Shown here piece by piece: positions 48,555 to 58,014 of a stretch of DNA of 64,000 nt. The DNA comes from CAWJMN01 sp963844055 (GTDB taxonomy: Bacteria; Planctomycetota; Planctomycetia; Pirellulales; Pirellulaceae): positions 248,001-312,000 of the forward strand of contig CAWJMN010000001.1 of NCBI GenBank assembly GCA_963844055.1, given 5' to 3'. The first letter of the stretch is position 1; each line of letters opens with the position of its first letter. Below the pieces are notes generated by a model. The model was not told where the DNA came from, did no database searches, and saw only the letters and a list, made by a program, of their open reading frames with translations. The position numbers and the translations under genes are program-made.

Positions 48555-50310
48555 TTTTAATAGCCCCGAAGGGGCGTTACATTTCTAGCCAGGTGGCGTA
48601 AGCCCCTGGATGTAGTTGAACTCCGGCAACCGACGACGTAGCGTTCATGGTGTCACGTCGCGCATCGGTCTAAATAAAAATTGGATCTCGATTTTATAGC
48701 CCCGAAGGGGCGTCACGTATCTAGCCAGGTGGCGTAAGCCCCTGGACGACGGTCGGCAACATCGCACTACCTTTGAGCGCATTCCACGTCGCGTTTTTGC
48801 AAAAACGTAGGAGCCATTTAGCCCAACCCCCGAAGGGGCGACACAGGTCCCGCTCTTGGTGTCGCCCCTCCGGGGCTTAAAAAAATACGAACGATCGAAC
48901 GAGAGTCATTGTGGTCATTCACCCCAGGGGCTTACGCCCCTGGCTAGAATTGTTTCGCCCCTCCGGGGCTTAGTTGTTGGCGAGTTCTGAAATTGTGGTG
49001 CCGAAACTGGCGTGGGATTGTCTCGGGTAGCAACGGCCCTTCCGCTCGCCTTCCATTCGCCTGCCTTCCAATCTCGCGAGGCAAGCCTCAAGCCCCGAAG
49101 GGGCAGCATCTTCTTAGCCAGGTGGCGTAAGCCCCTGGGTGACGGTCGGCACCATCGCACGACCTTCGCGCGTATCCCGCGTCGCGTTTTTGCAAAAACA
49201 TGGGAGCCATTTAGCCCAAGCCCCGGAGGGGCGACACAGGTCCCGCTCTTGGTGTCGCCCCTCTGGGGCTTGAAAGAGATGCGAACTATCGAACGAGTGT
49301 CATTGTTGTCATTCACCCCAGGGGCTTACGCCCCTGGCTAGAATTGCGTCGCCCCTCCGGGGCTGGAAAGACATCGGCACATCCTATCGAGGGGCGTCTG
49401 CGCCTTTCGTCGCCGATACCACCAGAGGCTCACGCCCCTGGCTACGTTCGGTCGCCCCTCCGGGGCTTAGTTGTTGGGGAGTTCTGAGATTGTGGTACCG
49501 AAACTGGCGTGGGATTGTGTCGGGTAGCAACTGCCCTTCCGCTCTTGCGAGGCAAGCCTCAAGCCCCGAAGGGGCGTTACATATCTAGCCAGGTGGCGTA
49601 AGCCCCTGGACGACGGTCGGCAACATCGCACGACCTTCGCGCGTATCCCGCGTCGCGTTTTTGCAAAAACATGGGAGTCATTTCGCCCAAGCCCCGGAGG
49701 GGCGACACAGGTCCCGCTCTGAGTGTCGCCCCTTCGGGGCTTGGAAGATACCACCAGGGGCTCACGCCCCTGGCTACGGTCGGTCGCCTCTCCGGGGCTT
49801 AGTTGTTGGCGAGTTCTGAAATTGTGGTGCCGAAACTGGCGTGGGATTTTCTCGAATAGCGAGTGCCCTTCCGCTCGCCTTCCATTCGTCTGCCTTCCGA
49901 TCTCGCGAGGCAAGCCTCAAGCCCCGAAGGGGCGTTACATATCTAGCCAGGTGGCGTAAGCCCCTGGACGACAGTCGGCACCATCGCACCATCGCACTAC
50001 CTTCGCGCGCATTCCAAGTCGCGTTTTTGCAAAGACGTAGGAGTCATTTAGCCCAAGCCCCGGAGGGGCGACACAGGTCCCGCTCTGGGTGTTGCCCCTT
50101 CGGGGCTTGAAAAAGATGCGAGCTATCGAAAGAGTGTCGTTGTCGTCATTCACCCCAGGGGCTTACGCCCCTGGCTAGAATTGTGTCGCCCCTCCGGGGC
50201 TTGGATGGACATCGGCACATCCCATCGTGAGGCGCACTGCGCCTCTCGTTGCCGATATCACCAGGTGCTCACGCCCCTGGCTACGCTCGGTCACCCCTTC
50301 GGGGCTTCAT
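48555..50310. repeat. intergenic field of GC-rich palindromes in 330-500 base direct repeats
   Basis: About twenty copies of a GCCCC(N2-3)GGGGC palindrome (for example near 48563, 48865, 49352, 49728 and 50186) alternate with about eleven copies of a second palindrome, CCAGGGGC(N)GCCCCTGG. Longer units containing GTTGTTGGCGAGTTCTGA start near 48970, 49467 and 49798, and each also carries GTTTTTGCAAAAAC (perfect palindrome near 48794, 49187 and 49657). The field separates the M16 gene from the GntP gene. The frames in it are chance products of the repeats. The function is unknown; it resembles REP/BIME-like arrays. Confidence 0.85.
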
Positions 50311-50429
50311 TTCTAATCAGCTACTTTCCAAACAGACCTCCATTTCTTGTAACGCAACACAAAACCGGTTAGCATCACGGAGTGTATGAGTTGAGGTACG
50401 ACGATTGGAATGCGTAGGAATCACAGGCG

Positions 50430-51827
50430 ATGCTGGGCATTATTGGTTTTGTGGCATCGCTGGCGCTGCTGATGATTTTGGCCTATCGTGGGGCGAGCGT
50501 GATTGTTCTTTCGCCTTTGCTCGCGTTACTTGCGGTGCTCTGTTCGTGGCAAGATACCAACGTCCCGCTGATGGCGACGTACACGCAGGTCTTCATGACG
50601 GCGCTGGGCGGTTTTGTAACGCAGTACGCGCCGCTGTTTATTCTCGGTGCGATTTTTGGCCAGCTGATGGAAGAGTCGGGATCGGCTCAAGTGATCGCAA
50701 GTTCCCTTTCCAAAATGCTGGGCAGTCGGCACGCGATCCTTTCGGTTGTGCTTTGCTGCGCGGTGCTGACCTTTGGTGGAATCTCGCTATTTGTGGTCGC
50801 CTTTGCAATGCGACCGCTTGCGGCCGCTCTCTTTCGCGAGGCGAATGTTCCCCGCCGTCTGATTCCTGGCGCGATTGCCCTGGGATCATTCACCTTCACG
50901 ATGAGCTGCTTGCCGGGCACGATTCAAATTCAAAATCTGATACCGATGCCTTACTTCAAGACGACTGCCTTTGCGGCACCGGGACTGGGCGTTTTGGGAG
51001 GGCTAATGATTTTGACGCTCGGAATGCTCTGGCTGAATCAGCGATCACGCTCGGCAGCCCAAAAGGGAGAAGGGTACGGCGATGAAACCCAGCCACAAAA
51101 AACGAAGGAATCCAGCCGAGTGCTCCCTGCCCTTTGGCTGGCGCTGCTTCCTGTGTTGTGGGTGATCGTGGTGAACTGGCTGGCAAGCGAAAAGTGGATT
51201 CCCACATGGGATACGTCGTATTTGGCCGAAGCGAAGTACGGCAGCACCGAACTTTCCAAAGTGCGTGGAACCTGGGCTTCAATCATTGCCCTTTCGTCGG
51301 CCATTGTCATGGTGATCGCCCTTCACTTCCGTTCGTTTGGCAAGTTGAACGAACTGATCGGCCGAAGCGCGACCGGCGCATTGCTTCCCGTGTTCAATAC
51401 GGGTTCAGAAGCGGCGTACGGCGCGGTGATTGCCGGCCTCCCTTCGTTTGTGATCGTGAAAAACTTCTTGCTGGGGATCGCCCCGGGAAATCCCCTCATT
51501 TCTGAAGCCACTTCGGTGACGGTGCTGGCGGGAATTAGTGGCTCCGCATCGGGAGGACTTTCGATTGCCCTGAAAGCGCTCGGTGAAACGTACTATCAGC
51601 GCGCGGTTGCCGCTGGCATCGATCCCGAGCTAATGCATCGCGTCGCCTCGATGGCCTCCGGCGGACTGGATACCTTGCCGCACAACGGCGCGGTCATCAC
51701 GCTTCTGACGATTTGTGGGCTCACCCATCGGCAGTCGTATCTCGACATTGCCATCGTCTCTGTGATCTGTCCGCTGCTGGCCACCGCAGCTGTAATCGCC
51801 ATCGGCAGCGCAGTCGGTTCGTTTTGA
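50430..51827 (+). CDS. GntP-family permease (gluconate or related organic acid : H+ symporter)
   Basis: The 465-residue integral membrane protein has about 12 helices and starts with LGIIGFVASLALLMILAYRG. Characteristic sections are FILGAIFGQLMEESGSAQVI, GISLFVVAFAMRPLAAALF, SFTFTMSCLPGTIQIQNLIP and the C-terminal MASGGLDTLPHNGAVITLL, which match GntP transporters. The substrate, such as gluconate, hydroxybutyrate or a similar acid, cannot be decided. It is flanked on both sides by palindrome fields and has no metabolic partner gene nearby. Confidence 0.88.
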   Translation: MLGIIGFVASLALLMILAYRGASVIVLSPLLALLAVLCSWQDTNVPLMATYTQVFMTALGGFVTQYAPLFILGAIFGQLMEESGSAQVIASSLSKMLGSRHAILSVVLCCAVLTFGGISLFVVAFAMRPLAAALFREANVPRRLIPGAIALGSFTFTMSCLPGTIQIQNLIPMPYFKTTAFAAPGLGVLGGLMILTLGMLWLNQRSRSAAQKGEGYGDETQPQKTKESSRVLPALWLALLPVLWVIVVNWLASEKWIPTWDTSYLAEAKYGSTELSKVRGTWASIIALSSAIVMVIALHFRSFGKLNELIGRSATGALLPVFNTGSEAAYGAVIAGLPSFVIVKNFLLGIAPGNPLISEATSVTVLAGISGSASGGLSIALKALGETYYQRAVAAGIDPELMHRVASMASGGLDTLPHNGAVITLLTICGLTHRQSYLDIAIVSVICPLLATAAVIAIGSAVGSF

Positions 51828-51837
51828 GTTTAAGGGG

Positions 51838-52212
51838 TTACTCGACTCCCTCCTGCATTTTGGGACAGCGGGCGAGCAGCTTTTTGAATTCGCTCTCGGC
51901 AGTTTTTAAGGTGGCACTAAGCCACTTCTTTGGAATCTTGTTGTTCGCCGACTTAAACCAAGTGAGGAATCGATCACGCAGTCGTTCCATCTTCCAGCGT
52001 GGTGGTCCCATTGAGCGATGCGAATCGAATTTCAGTAACGTATAAAGAGACGTAACGTGGGCCAGGACCTCTTGCTCTGAAACTTTGCGACGCTCTAAAT
52101 GTTTCATCTCCGCTTCTAGGTCATCGGCAACTTTGATAACGAGCGCCCCTAACGCAACACTCGCTCTTCCATTGTCAAATGGTCCGCCGCCCCAGACTTG
52201 AACATCAGACAT
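51838..52212 (-). CDS. small DUF4259-like protein
   Basis: From the ATG at 52212 (AAGGAA 7 bases upstream) the protein has 124 residues. Its opening, SDVQVWGGGPFDNGRASVAL, is close to the DUF4259 signature (WGxGPFDND near the N terminus), though the last Asp is Gly here. The rest is helical and charged (DDLEAEMKHLERRKVSEQEV). Such proteins are sometimes immunity-like or of unknown role. A longer frame to 52290 has no support. The gene is convergent with the GntP gene (10-base gap). Confidence 0.55.
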   Translation of the reverse strand: MSDVQVWGGGPFDNGRASVALGALVIKVADDLEAEMKHLERRKVSEQEVLAHVTSLYTLLKFDSHRSMGPPRWKMERLRDRFLTWFKSANNKIPKKWLSATLKTAESEFKKLLARCPKMQEGVE

Positions 52213-52379
52213 GGCGATTTCCTTACGGAATAAGTGTTTAAACCCAGTGAGTGTATGTCTTTCGAATTGTAACTCACTGCATCTACGCACGGCAATCTAT
52301 TGTGAGTGCCAAAATAACTGGTACACCTGATTTCATTTTCGCTGGGTGGCCGCTATTTCAATGACAATGTTCGGCGTAA

Positions 52380-53160
52380 GTGTGGACCGATGTTGTTCCA
52401 GCCCCCTTCGGAGCTAGAGCAAAAGCTCGAGTGGTTGGAAAACGTCTAGTTTTGATTCATTTCAGACCATCATTTTCCATTCGCAAATGTCCAACCGTTT
52501 TTCAAGGGGTGATTTTGGAGTTAGCCTGTAGCCCCGAAGGGGCGACCGAATGTAGCCAGGGGCGTAAGCCCCTGGTGAGCTTGGCGAGGAGTTTTCAAAC
52601 GCGTGGAAGTTGTCAATCAAGCCCCGAAGGGGCGACACGTAGAGCGCGGTCGTGTATCGCCCCTTCGGGGCTTGGGCAACCTCAGCACAACGAATCAACC
52701 GGGAGTTATGGTCGCCTTTCGTCACGACTCCTCCCTGGGGCTTACGCCCCAGGCTAAGAAAGTGCCGCTCCTTCGGAGCTAGGACAAATGCACGATTGGC
52801 TAGATTTCGCCTCGTGTTGATATTGCTCGACCCATCATCCTTTTCAATTCGCAAATGTCCAACCATTTTTCAGGGGGGGAGATTTTGGAGTTAGCCTGTA
52901 GCCCCGAAGGGGCGACCGAACGTAGCCAGGGGCGTAAGCCCCTGGTGAGCTTGGCGGCGATTTTTTAAACGCGTGGAAGTTGTCAATCAAGCCCCGAAGG
53001 GGCGACACCAGACCGCGCTCTACGTGCCGCCCCTCCGGGGCTTGGACAATCTCAGCACAGCGAATGTCAACCGGGATTTGAGCAGGCGTTTCGTTACGAC
53101 TCCTCCAAGGGGCTTACGCCGCCTGGCTAGAAGCGTGTCGCCCCTTCGGGGCTTGGGCGA
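52380..53160. repeat. second palindrome field with a direct repeat of about 366 bases
   Basis: A block from near 52466 (CATTTTCCATTCGCAAATG) recurs near 52836 with about 90% identity over 170 bases or more, including TTTTGGAGTTAGCCTGTAGC and GTGGAAGTTGTCAATCAAGC. It contains the same GCCCC-GGGGC and CCAGGGGC-GCCCCTGG palindromes as the 48.5-50.3 kb field (for example 52531, 52621, 52661, 52902, 52991 and 53032). No gene is supported in it. Confidence 0.8.
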
Positions 53161-53307
53161 AAGGCCAGGGCTTTTAGGGATTGGGCCTTGAACTGGGGAG
53201 GGGGAAATCGGGATTGGTGAATTGGCGGGCTATCGTTTACAACCTACGGTTGTAACAGCAGATATCATTCGCACCGCCACGCACTTGGTCACGAAACAAT
53301 CCCACGG

Positions 53308-54105
53308 ATGGAAACCTCGCTACATCGTCAGTTGAAGTCGATTTATGCCGGTCAGCCGGAAGCGGTGGAAATGCGCTTGGGGAGTTTTCGGATTGATGCG
53401 GTGCGTGGAAACCAACTGATTGAGGTGCAGCACGGGTCGCTCGGGGCAATCCGCTCCAAAATTCAAACGCTGCTGACAAGGCATGAAGTGTTGGTCGTTA
53501 AGCCGCTGATTGTTCGCAAGACGCTTGTGCAAACGGCCTTTCCTCTGGGCCCGGAACTTTCCCGTCGCAAGAGCCCCAAGACGGCCAACTGGCTTTCACT
53601 CTTTGAAGAGTTGGTCTATTTCACTTCGGTCTTTCCGCATCGCAACCTGACGCTGGAATTCATCCTGGTTGAGGTGGAAGAGATCCGTCGGCCAGGACAC
53701 GGAAAGCGTCGCCGCTGGCGGAAGAACGATTACATCGTTGATGATCAGCGACTGGTGCAGATTACCGACACGTTGCAGTTTCGAACGTGCCAAGATCTGT
53801 TGAACCTGCTGCCGGGCGAACTTCCACAGCCGTTCCATACCGGCCATTTGGCATCATCGCTGAAAATCAAGCGGCACATCGCTCAGCGAATTGCGTACTG
53901 CCTGCGAAAGACCGGGGCGACCACTTTGTGTGGCAAAGAAGGGAACGCCTTGCTGTATAGCACCGTCGGCGAACCGGTCGACGCCAAGCCGAAGGCCAAG
54001 TCGGTCAAAGTAAAGGCCACCAAAAAAGCGAAGGTGGTGACGGCAGCACCTTCCACCGCAACAGCCAAGAAGAGCACGCGTCGCACGGCCAAGAAAAGTG
54101 CTTAA
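53308..54105 (+). CDS. PD-(D/E)XK-like protein with winged-helix region and Lys/Ala tail
   Basis: Of 265 residues, 20-60 carry EMRLGSFRIDAVRGNQLIEV followed by QHGSLGAIRSKI, a D-x(n)-E-x-Q pattern like the endonuclease-fold core of CoiA-type proteins. A region near residues 150-215 (FRTCQDLLNLLPGELPQPFH, HIAQRIAYCLRKTGATTLCG) looks like a winged helix, and the C-terminal 40 residues are Lys/Ala/Thr-rich like histone H1 tails. A DNA-binding or nuclease role is an inference; no classical lysine of the motif is assigned. It is flanked by the repeat field and by a lipoprotein gene. Confidence 0.6.
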   Translation: METSLHRQLKSIYAGQPEAVEMRLGSFRIDAVRGNQLIEVQHGSLGAIRSKIQTLLTRHEVLVVKPLIVRKTLVQTAFPLGPELSRRKSPKTANWLSLFEELVYFTSVFPHRNLTLEFILVEVEEIRRPGHGKRRRWRKNDYIVDDQRLVQITDTLQFRTCQDLLNLLPGELPQPFHTGHLASSLKIKRHIAQRIAYCLRKTGATTLCGKEGNALLYSTVGEPVDAKPKAKSVKVKATKKAKVVTAAPSTATAKKSTRRTAKKSA

Positions 54106-54112
54106 CGAAAAA

Positions 54113-54145
54113 AAGGAACGACGGTGACAAGCACTGCCGTTCCTT
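54113..54145. terminator. hairpin terminator after the PD-(D/E)XK-like gene
   Basis: AAGGAACG (54113-54120) pairs with CGTTCCTT (54138-54145); a weaker inner stem extends it. It is preceded by seven A and followed by GGGTATTTTT. It lies between convergent genes and may serve both. Confidence 0.7.
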
Positions 54146-54197
54146 GGGTATTTTTGAAAAGCGACTTGCGAAGTGCCAAGCACCTCACACAGATCGA

Positions 54198-54482
54198 CTA
54201 GTAGCCAATGCTAGGTGGATTCGACGACAGGAAGTCGCGAGGGCCACGCGTGGTGTAGTAAGGATAAGCAACCGCACCGGTTTGTGGGCCGCCGTCCCCT
54301 TCGAATTGACGTGGGTTTTTATTGTGATGGCCACCACCGTGACCACCGCCAGCAAGACGACCGCCACCGAGATGGCCTCCGCGACATGCCGCGCAATCCC
54401 CGTTCCGACGACCCATCGTGCCGCAGCCAACCATCATGGCGCTCAACGAACAGATCACGATCAAGCTAAGTAAAGATTTCAT
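54198..54482 (-). CDS. small glycine/histidine-rich lipoprotein
   Basis: The ATG at 54482 gives 94 residues with a lipoprotein signal: KSLLSLIVICSLSAMMVG followed by Cys20. The mature part has a CxxC (DCAACRGG), a Gly/His-rich run (HLGGGRLAGGGHGGGHHN) and a short polar C terminus ending NPPSIGY. The frame can be extended to 54590 but the lipobox fixes the start. The Gly/His and Cys pattern may bind metal; no family is recognised. Confidence 0.6.
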   Translation of the reverse strand: MKSLLSLIVICSLSAMMVGCGTMGRRNGDCAACRGGHLGGGRLAGGGHGGGHHNKNPRQFEGDGGPQTGAVAYPYYTTRGPRDFLSSNPPSIGY

Positions 54483-54569
54483 TGCCAAGCATCCTTCTGC
54501 GGGCGGTTGAGTCGAAAGAATCGCGCTGCGGACTTCCCTGGGAAGCACCTGCGAGTCGCGAGAGTCTTG

Positions 54570-54600
54570 CTGTAAAGCTTTGAATTGCAAAGCCTTACAG
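54570..54600 (-). promoter_or_regulatory. 13-bp inverted repeat upstream of the lipoprotein gene
   Basis: CTGTAAAGCTTTG and CAAAGCCTTACAG pair with one mismatch around AATTG, about 90 bases upstream of the lipoprotein ATG. It could be a leader hairpin or protein-binding site. No upstream gene on that strand needs a terminator here. Confidence 0.35.
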
Positions 54601-55074
54601 TCCCATGATCCAGCTTGCGGGAGCCGTTCGTGGGAAACACCCTACAGGGTTCATCGGCGATACACCCGGCAAAATTGAGCAAATCGGTAGTTCCGGCAAG
54701 ACCGTTTGCGGCGGCACAATGCGAACCTTGGACAAGGGGGGCGAAGAGCTGAGCAACCCTGCCGCCAAGGCTAAGAAAGCGAGCCACGGCCTGAGACTGT
54801 GATAGGGGCCTTAAAAAGCGTTAGGACGCTCAAAACCGCATCGAGGACCAGAATTGGGCATCTTGGTCGAGTCGTAGGCCGAGCGATTTTAGGGGCAGGC
54901 CGTACGGTTTGGGAGCGGTGGGGCGGAGTATCCCCGATTGGCTCAGCGATGAATAGCCGCTTTGTGTTTATTAATTCATGAAGTGTTTGTGCGTAATTTA
55001 TTCGCAGATGTGACCAGACGTGTCACAGCGATGGGTTAGTGGCATTCGCCCCAACGAAATTGCCACCGCGCATG

Positions 55075-55101
55075 GAAAAGGGGAGCTGGGAATAGCTCCC
55101 C
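55075..55101 (-). terminator. rho-independent terminator of the Asp/Glu-rich gene
   Basis: On the minus strand GGGGAGCT-ATTCCC-AGCTCCCC is followed by TTTT, about 130 bases downstream of the stop at 55232. The stem is 8 bp and perfect. This supports minus-strand transcription through 55232-55687. Confidence 0.75.
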
Positions 55102-55231
55102 TGGCAGGTTTTGGGATCGCACGTGCAGTTTTATGGATTGCAATGTGCTGGGGCGATGTTCACACCCCATTCATGGATCCGCAAGTCACGACTCTTGAGA
55201 TACGTGGACTTCTTCGAAGTAAGAAGCAGGA

Positions 55232-55687
55232 CTATTCGTCGTCCTCTTCCTCTTCTTCCTCTTCCTCGTCGTCTTCATCATCCCAATCGTCGTCTTCTTC
55301 TTCCTCTTCGTCGTCCCAATCGTCTTCTTCTTCGTCCTCTTCTTCCTCGTCGTCTTCTACTTCTTCCCAGTCGTCGTCGAGTTCTTCATCGTCCTCGTCG
55401 TCGGCATCGTCTTCTTCATCATCTTCTTCGTCGTCGAATTCCTCGTCTTCGAGCTCTTCGTCTTCTTCTTCATCGTCCTCGAAGTCGTCATCTTCCTCGT
55501 CTTCATCTTCGTCTTCCTCTTCATCCTCATCTTCGTCGCCACGAAGCTTGGGCGCGAGGGTAGAGAACCAGGAAGCTTCTTGCGAGAAGCTGTCGGTAGC
55601 CAGATCGAAGCCTGCTGGCCCCATGGCACCGAGCAGATCCATCAGATCTTCCTTGTTACGACGATTCTTGATGATCAGCAAACTCAC
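55232..55687 (-). CDS. small protein with an extremely Asp/Glu-rich C-terminal half
   Basis: I start at GTG 55687, with AAGGAG 6 bases upstream, giving 151 residues. The first 45 (SLLIIKNRRNKEDLMDLLGA to LAPKLRG) look like a folded or helical segment. The remaining 105 are almost only Asp and Glu with scattered Trp, Phe and Leu. A terminator on the same strand supports it. Such acidic tails bind basic proteins, Ca2+ or mimic DNA. The opposite strand has a Ser-rich frame over the same bases, which I take as a shadow. Confidence 0.65.
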   Translation of the reverse strand: MSLLIIKNRRNKEDLMDLLGAMGPAGFDLATDSFSQEASWFSTLAPKLRGDEDEDEEEDEDEDEEDDDFEDDEEEDEELEDEEFDDEEDDEEDDADDEDDEELDDDWEEVEDDEEEEDEEEDDWDDEEEEEDDDWDDEDDEEEEEEEEDDE

Positions 55688-55962
55688 AACGAACTCCTTG
55701 TGGTGATACTCGATGACCGCTTTGAGCAATACGAGGGATTGCACTCAAACCGAGTGCTCTATCGTTCCCTCAAAGCACAGGGATCATGCCGCTTTGACGA
55801 TTGTAAACTTGGCTTCTGCCACTATCGGCATCAGAATCCAAATTCCACAGATCGCTTTCAACCCAACTTCAATGATTTTCTGACTGCCAAACTGAGAGGT
55901 AGCTACATCAACGTTCTGTCAAAAAACGCCAACGCACCTGTGCTAGTTTACTGAAATGGGAG

Positions 55963-56869
55963 CTACTCGCCAGACGGGTCAGATAAGGAAGATTCTACCG
56001 CATCCGGCTCTCCCCAAAATGCCCCGAGCGACAATCCTTCCGACTCATCGCCTGGGCCGATTTCTTCTTCCGGATTCTCCTCTGAATTGTCGTCGCTTGG
56101 GGTAGATTCGTCCATTGGGACCATGCCCAGGCTGGGCGTTGCCCCCTCGTGAGCGAATCCTTCCAGCGAAATCTCCCGTAATTCGTCCGCACGGGGGAGT
56201 TCGTCTAAGCTTGCTCAGCCCAAACAGGTTGAGGAACCGACGGGTGGTGGAATACAGGTAGGGACGCCCCAGCTCTTCGCTGCGCCCCCCGATTCGCACC
56301 AGGTCTCGCTCCATCAGCTGACGGATGATTTCTCCACAATTTACCCCGCGAATTGCTTCGATATCGGCCCGCAGGACCGGTTGACGATAGGCAATTACCG
56401 CCAGAGTTTCTAGCCCAGGAGCCGAAAGGCGGGTCTCGCCAGGAATATGGGCCAGTCGTTGCAGCCAGGGGCCGAATTTCCTGCGGGTAAACAGTTGAAA
56501 GCCCCCCGCGACTTCTTCGATGCGAAAAGCTCGCCCTACCTCGTCGTAATGGCTATTGAGTTTTTTGACCAGCGAACGGGCTTCGGTGCCGTCCTCAAGC
56601 CCGGCGAGCTGGGCCAGCTTGCGGGTATTGAGAGGTTCACGCGTCAAAAACAGGATCGCTTCCAGCCGCGAAAGGCCCAGCGAAAGTGTCTCGGCGCGGT
56701 CTGCCTCGGCCTGTTTGGAGGTTTTTGCGGTCGCTTGGGGATCAACGGGCTCGATCGAAAGCCGCCGAATTCCCGCACCCCAAGCTGGCCGCTCGGTTGC
56801 GGAAAGCTGAGGATAGCTGGGGGCCATTGTCGGATGGGCCGGCAGCAGGGTTGAGTTTCGGCGCAGCAT
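55963..56869 (-). CDS. scpB: segregation and condensation protein B with a +1 frameshift
   Basis: ScpB is a kite subunit of the SMC-ScpAB condensin. The first frame holds SRLEAILFLTREPLNTRKLA, FRIEEVAGGFQLFTRRKFGP, TLAVIAYRQPVLRADIEAIR and VRIGGRSEELGRPYLYSTTR, the two winged helices, then RRFLNLFGL. The frame then changes at 56213-56219: CTG A GCA on the sense strand. Skipping the A gives FGLASLDELPRADELREISL, which matches the family's FGL-x-SLxxLP end, and the protein continues with an acidic tail to a TAG at 55963. Total about 301 residues; the last 80 are an extension beyond the conserved fold. No scpA or smc gene is in the window. Confidence 0.85.
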
Positions 56870-57154
56870 AACAAGCTCGATGGCGAAATGGATCGCAGAG
56901 GCGAGGCGGCCAAAACAGGCCGTGGTTCATCCCTGCTGATTAGCGCAACATATTCGCGATCCAGCGTTTAGAGCAAGGTCGAATCGCCCAAGATGACGCG
57001 TGAAGCGGTCTCTCGATTTTCGTCTGGTCAGAAACGGGGTCTGGCTCCTATACTCCGCCGACTCTTCCCCTTCACCTGCCGCTGCTAGCAGTGGTGGATT
57101 GAAAGGCGAAGCTTGTCCTGCGAAAGTTGCCGTCCCTGTTTGGAGTCTTCTGTC

Positions 57155-57990
57155 ATGCGTACCATTGCGATCATCAACCAAAAGGGTGGTGTTGGAAAAA
57201 CAACTTCCGCTGTTAATCTCAGCGCGGCATTGGCCAACGCTGGGCATCGGGTTTGTTTGATCGACCTCGATCCGCAGGCGCACGCTTCTTTGCATTTGGG
57301 GGTGACCCTTCGCGAAGGCGAGCAGAGCGTTTACGACGTGCTGACTGGCGACGTGATGCTCAGCGGACGTTCGTCGTGAAGTAGGAAAGAACCTATGGCT
57401 GGTCCCTGCTCATATCGATTTGGCTGCCGCCGAAGTAGAGCTGGCAAGCGAGGTGGGGCGCGAAGTGATTTTGCGCGACAAGCTAGCGCAGGATGATGAG
57501 CAGTTCGACTATCTGATTGTGGATTGTCCACCATCGCTGGGAGTATTGACGATCAATGCGCTGACCATGGTGAAAGAAGTCTTCTTGCCACTTCAGCCGC
57601 ACTTTTTGGCGCTGCACGGCCTGAGCAAGCTGTTGCGAACGATTGAAATTGTCAGCAAGCGGCTCAATCGCAACCTGCGATTGACCGGCGTGCTGCTGTG
57701 CTTGTTTGAATCGGGAACCCGACTGGCCAATGAAGTTTCGTCCGATGTGGTGGACTACTTCAATCGAGACAAGACGGCCGACTGCATTTGGGCCAATGCA
57801 AAAACGTTTGAAACACGCATTCGCCGCAATATCCGTTTGGCGGAAGCGCCCAGCTTTGGACAGTCGATCTTTGACTATGCTCCGATGTCTAACGGTGCGG
57901 AAGATTATCGCTTGCTCAGCCGAAGAAGTGGTTGCGGCCGGCGCTCCAGCAGTGATTGAACCGGCTGGAAAGTCGCGTCGGGCTGCGTAA
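57155..57990 (+). CDS. parA: ParA/Soj-family ATPase with two +1 frameshifts
   Basis: The ATPase of chromosome or plasmid partition. It starts at ATG 57155 (GGAG upstream) with RTIAIINQKGGVGKTTSAVN (deviant Walker A) and VCLIDLDPQAHASLHLG (A'). The second segment has DYLIVDCPPSLGVLTINALT (Walker B) and KLLRTIEIVSKRLNRNLRLT; the end is AEEVVAAGAPAVIEPAGKSR. The breaks are at 57358-57364 and 57914-57920, both CTC A GCN; skipping A gives LADVRREVGKNLWLVPAH and YRLLAEEVV, both consistent with the family. The total is about 277 residues. It is divergent from scpB, and no parB gene follows within the window. Confidence 0.88.
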
Positions 57991-58014
57991 GCACTTCGCT
58001 TCTACAAGAAATAG

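Noticed and set aside
48915..50153. several frames of 60-150 residues in the palindrome field, sharing similar sequence
   Set aside because: They are translations of the repeat units on both strands; the similarity comes from the DNA repeats, not from a protein family.
48555..53160. possible CRISPR array
   Set aside because: The repeats are short palindromes with irregular spacing and repeated spacers, and no cas gene is near.
54605..54802. 65-residue plus-strand frame
   Set aside because: No ribosome site, no conserved motif, and it lies in an intergenic gap between genes on the other strand.
55020..55706. Ser-rich 228-residue frame on the plus strand
   Set aside because: It is the antisense of the Asp/Glu-rich gene; the minus strand has the ribosome site and terminator, and the flanks of the Ser-rich frame are not protein-like.
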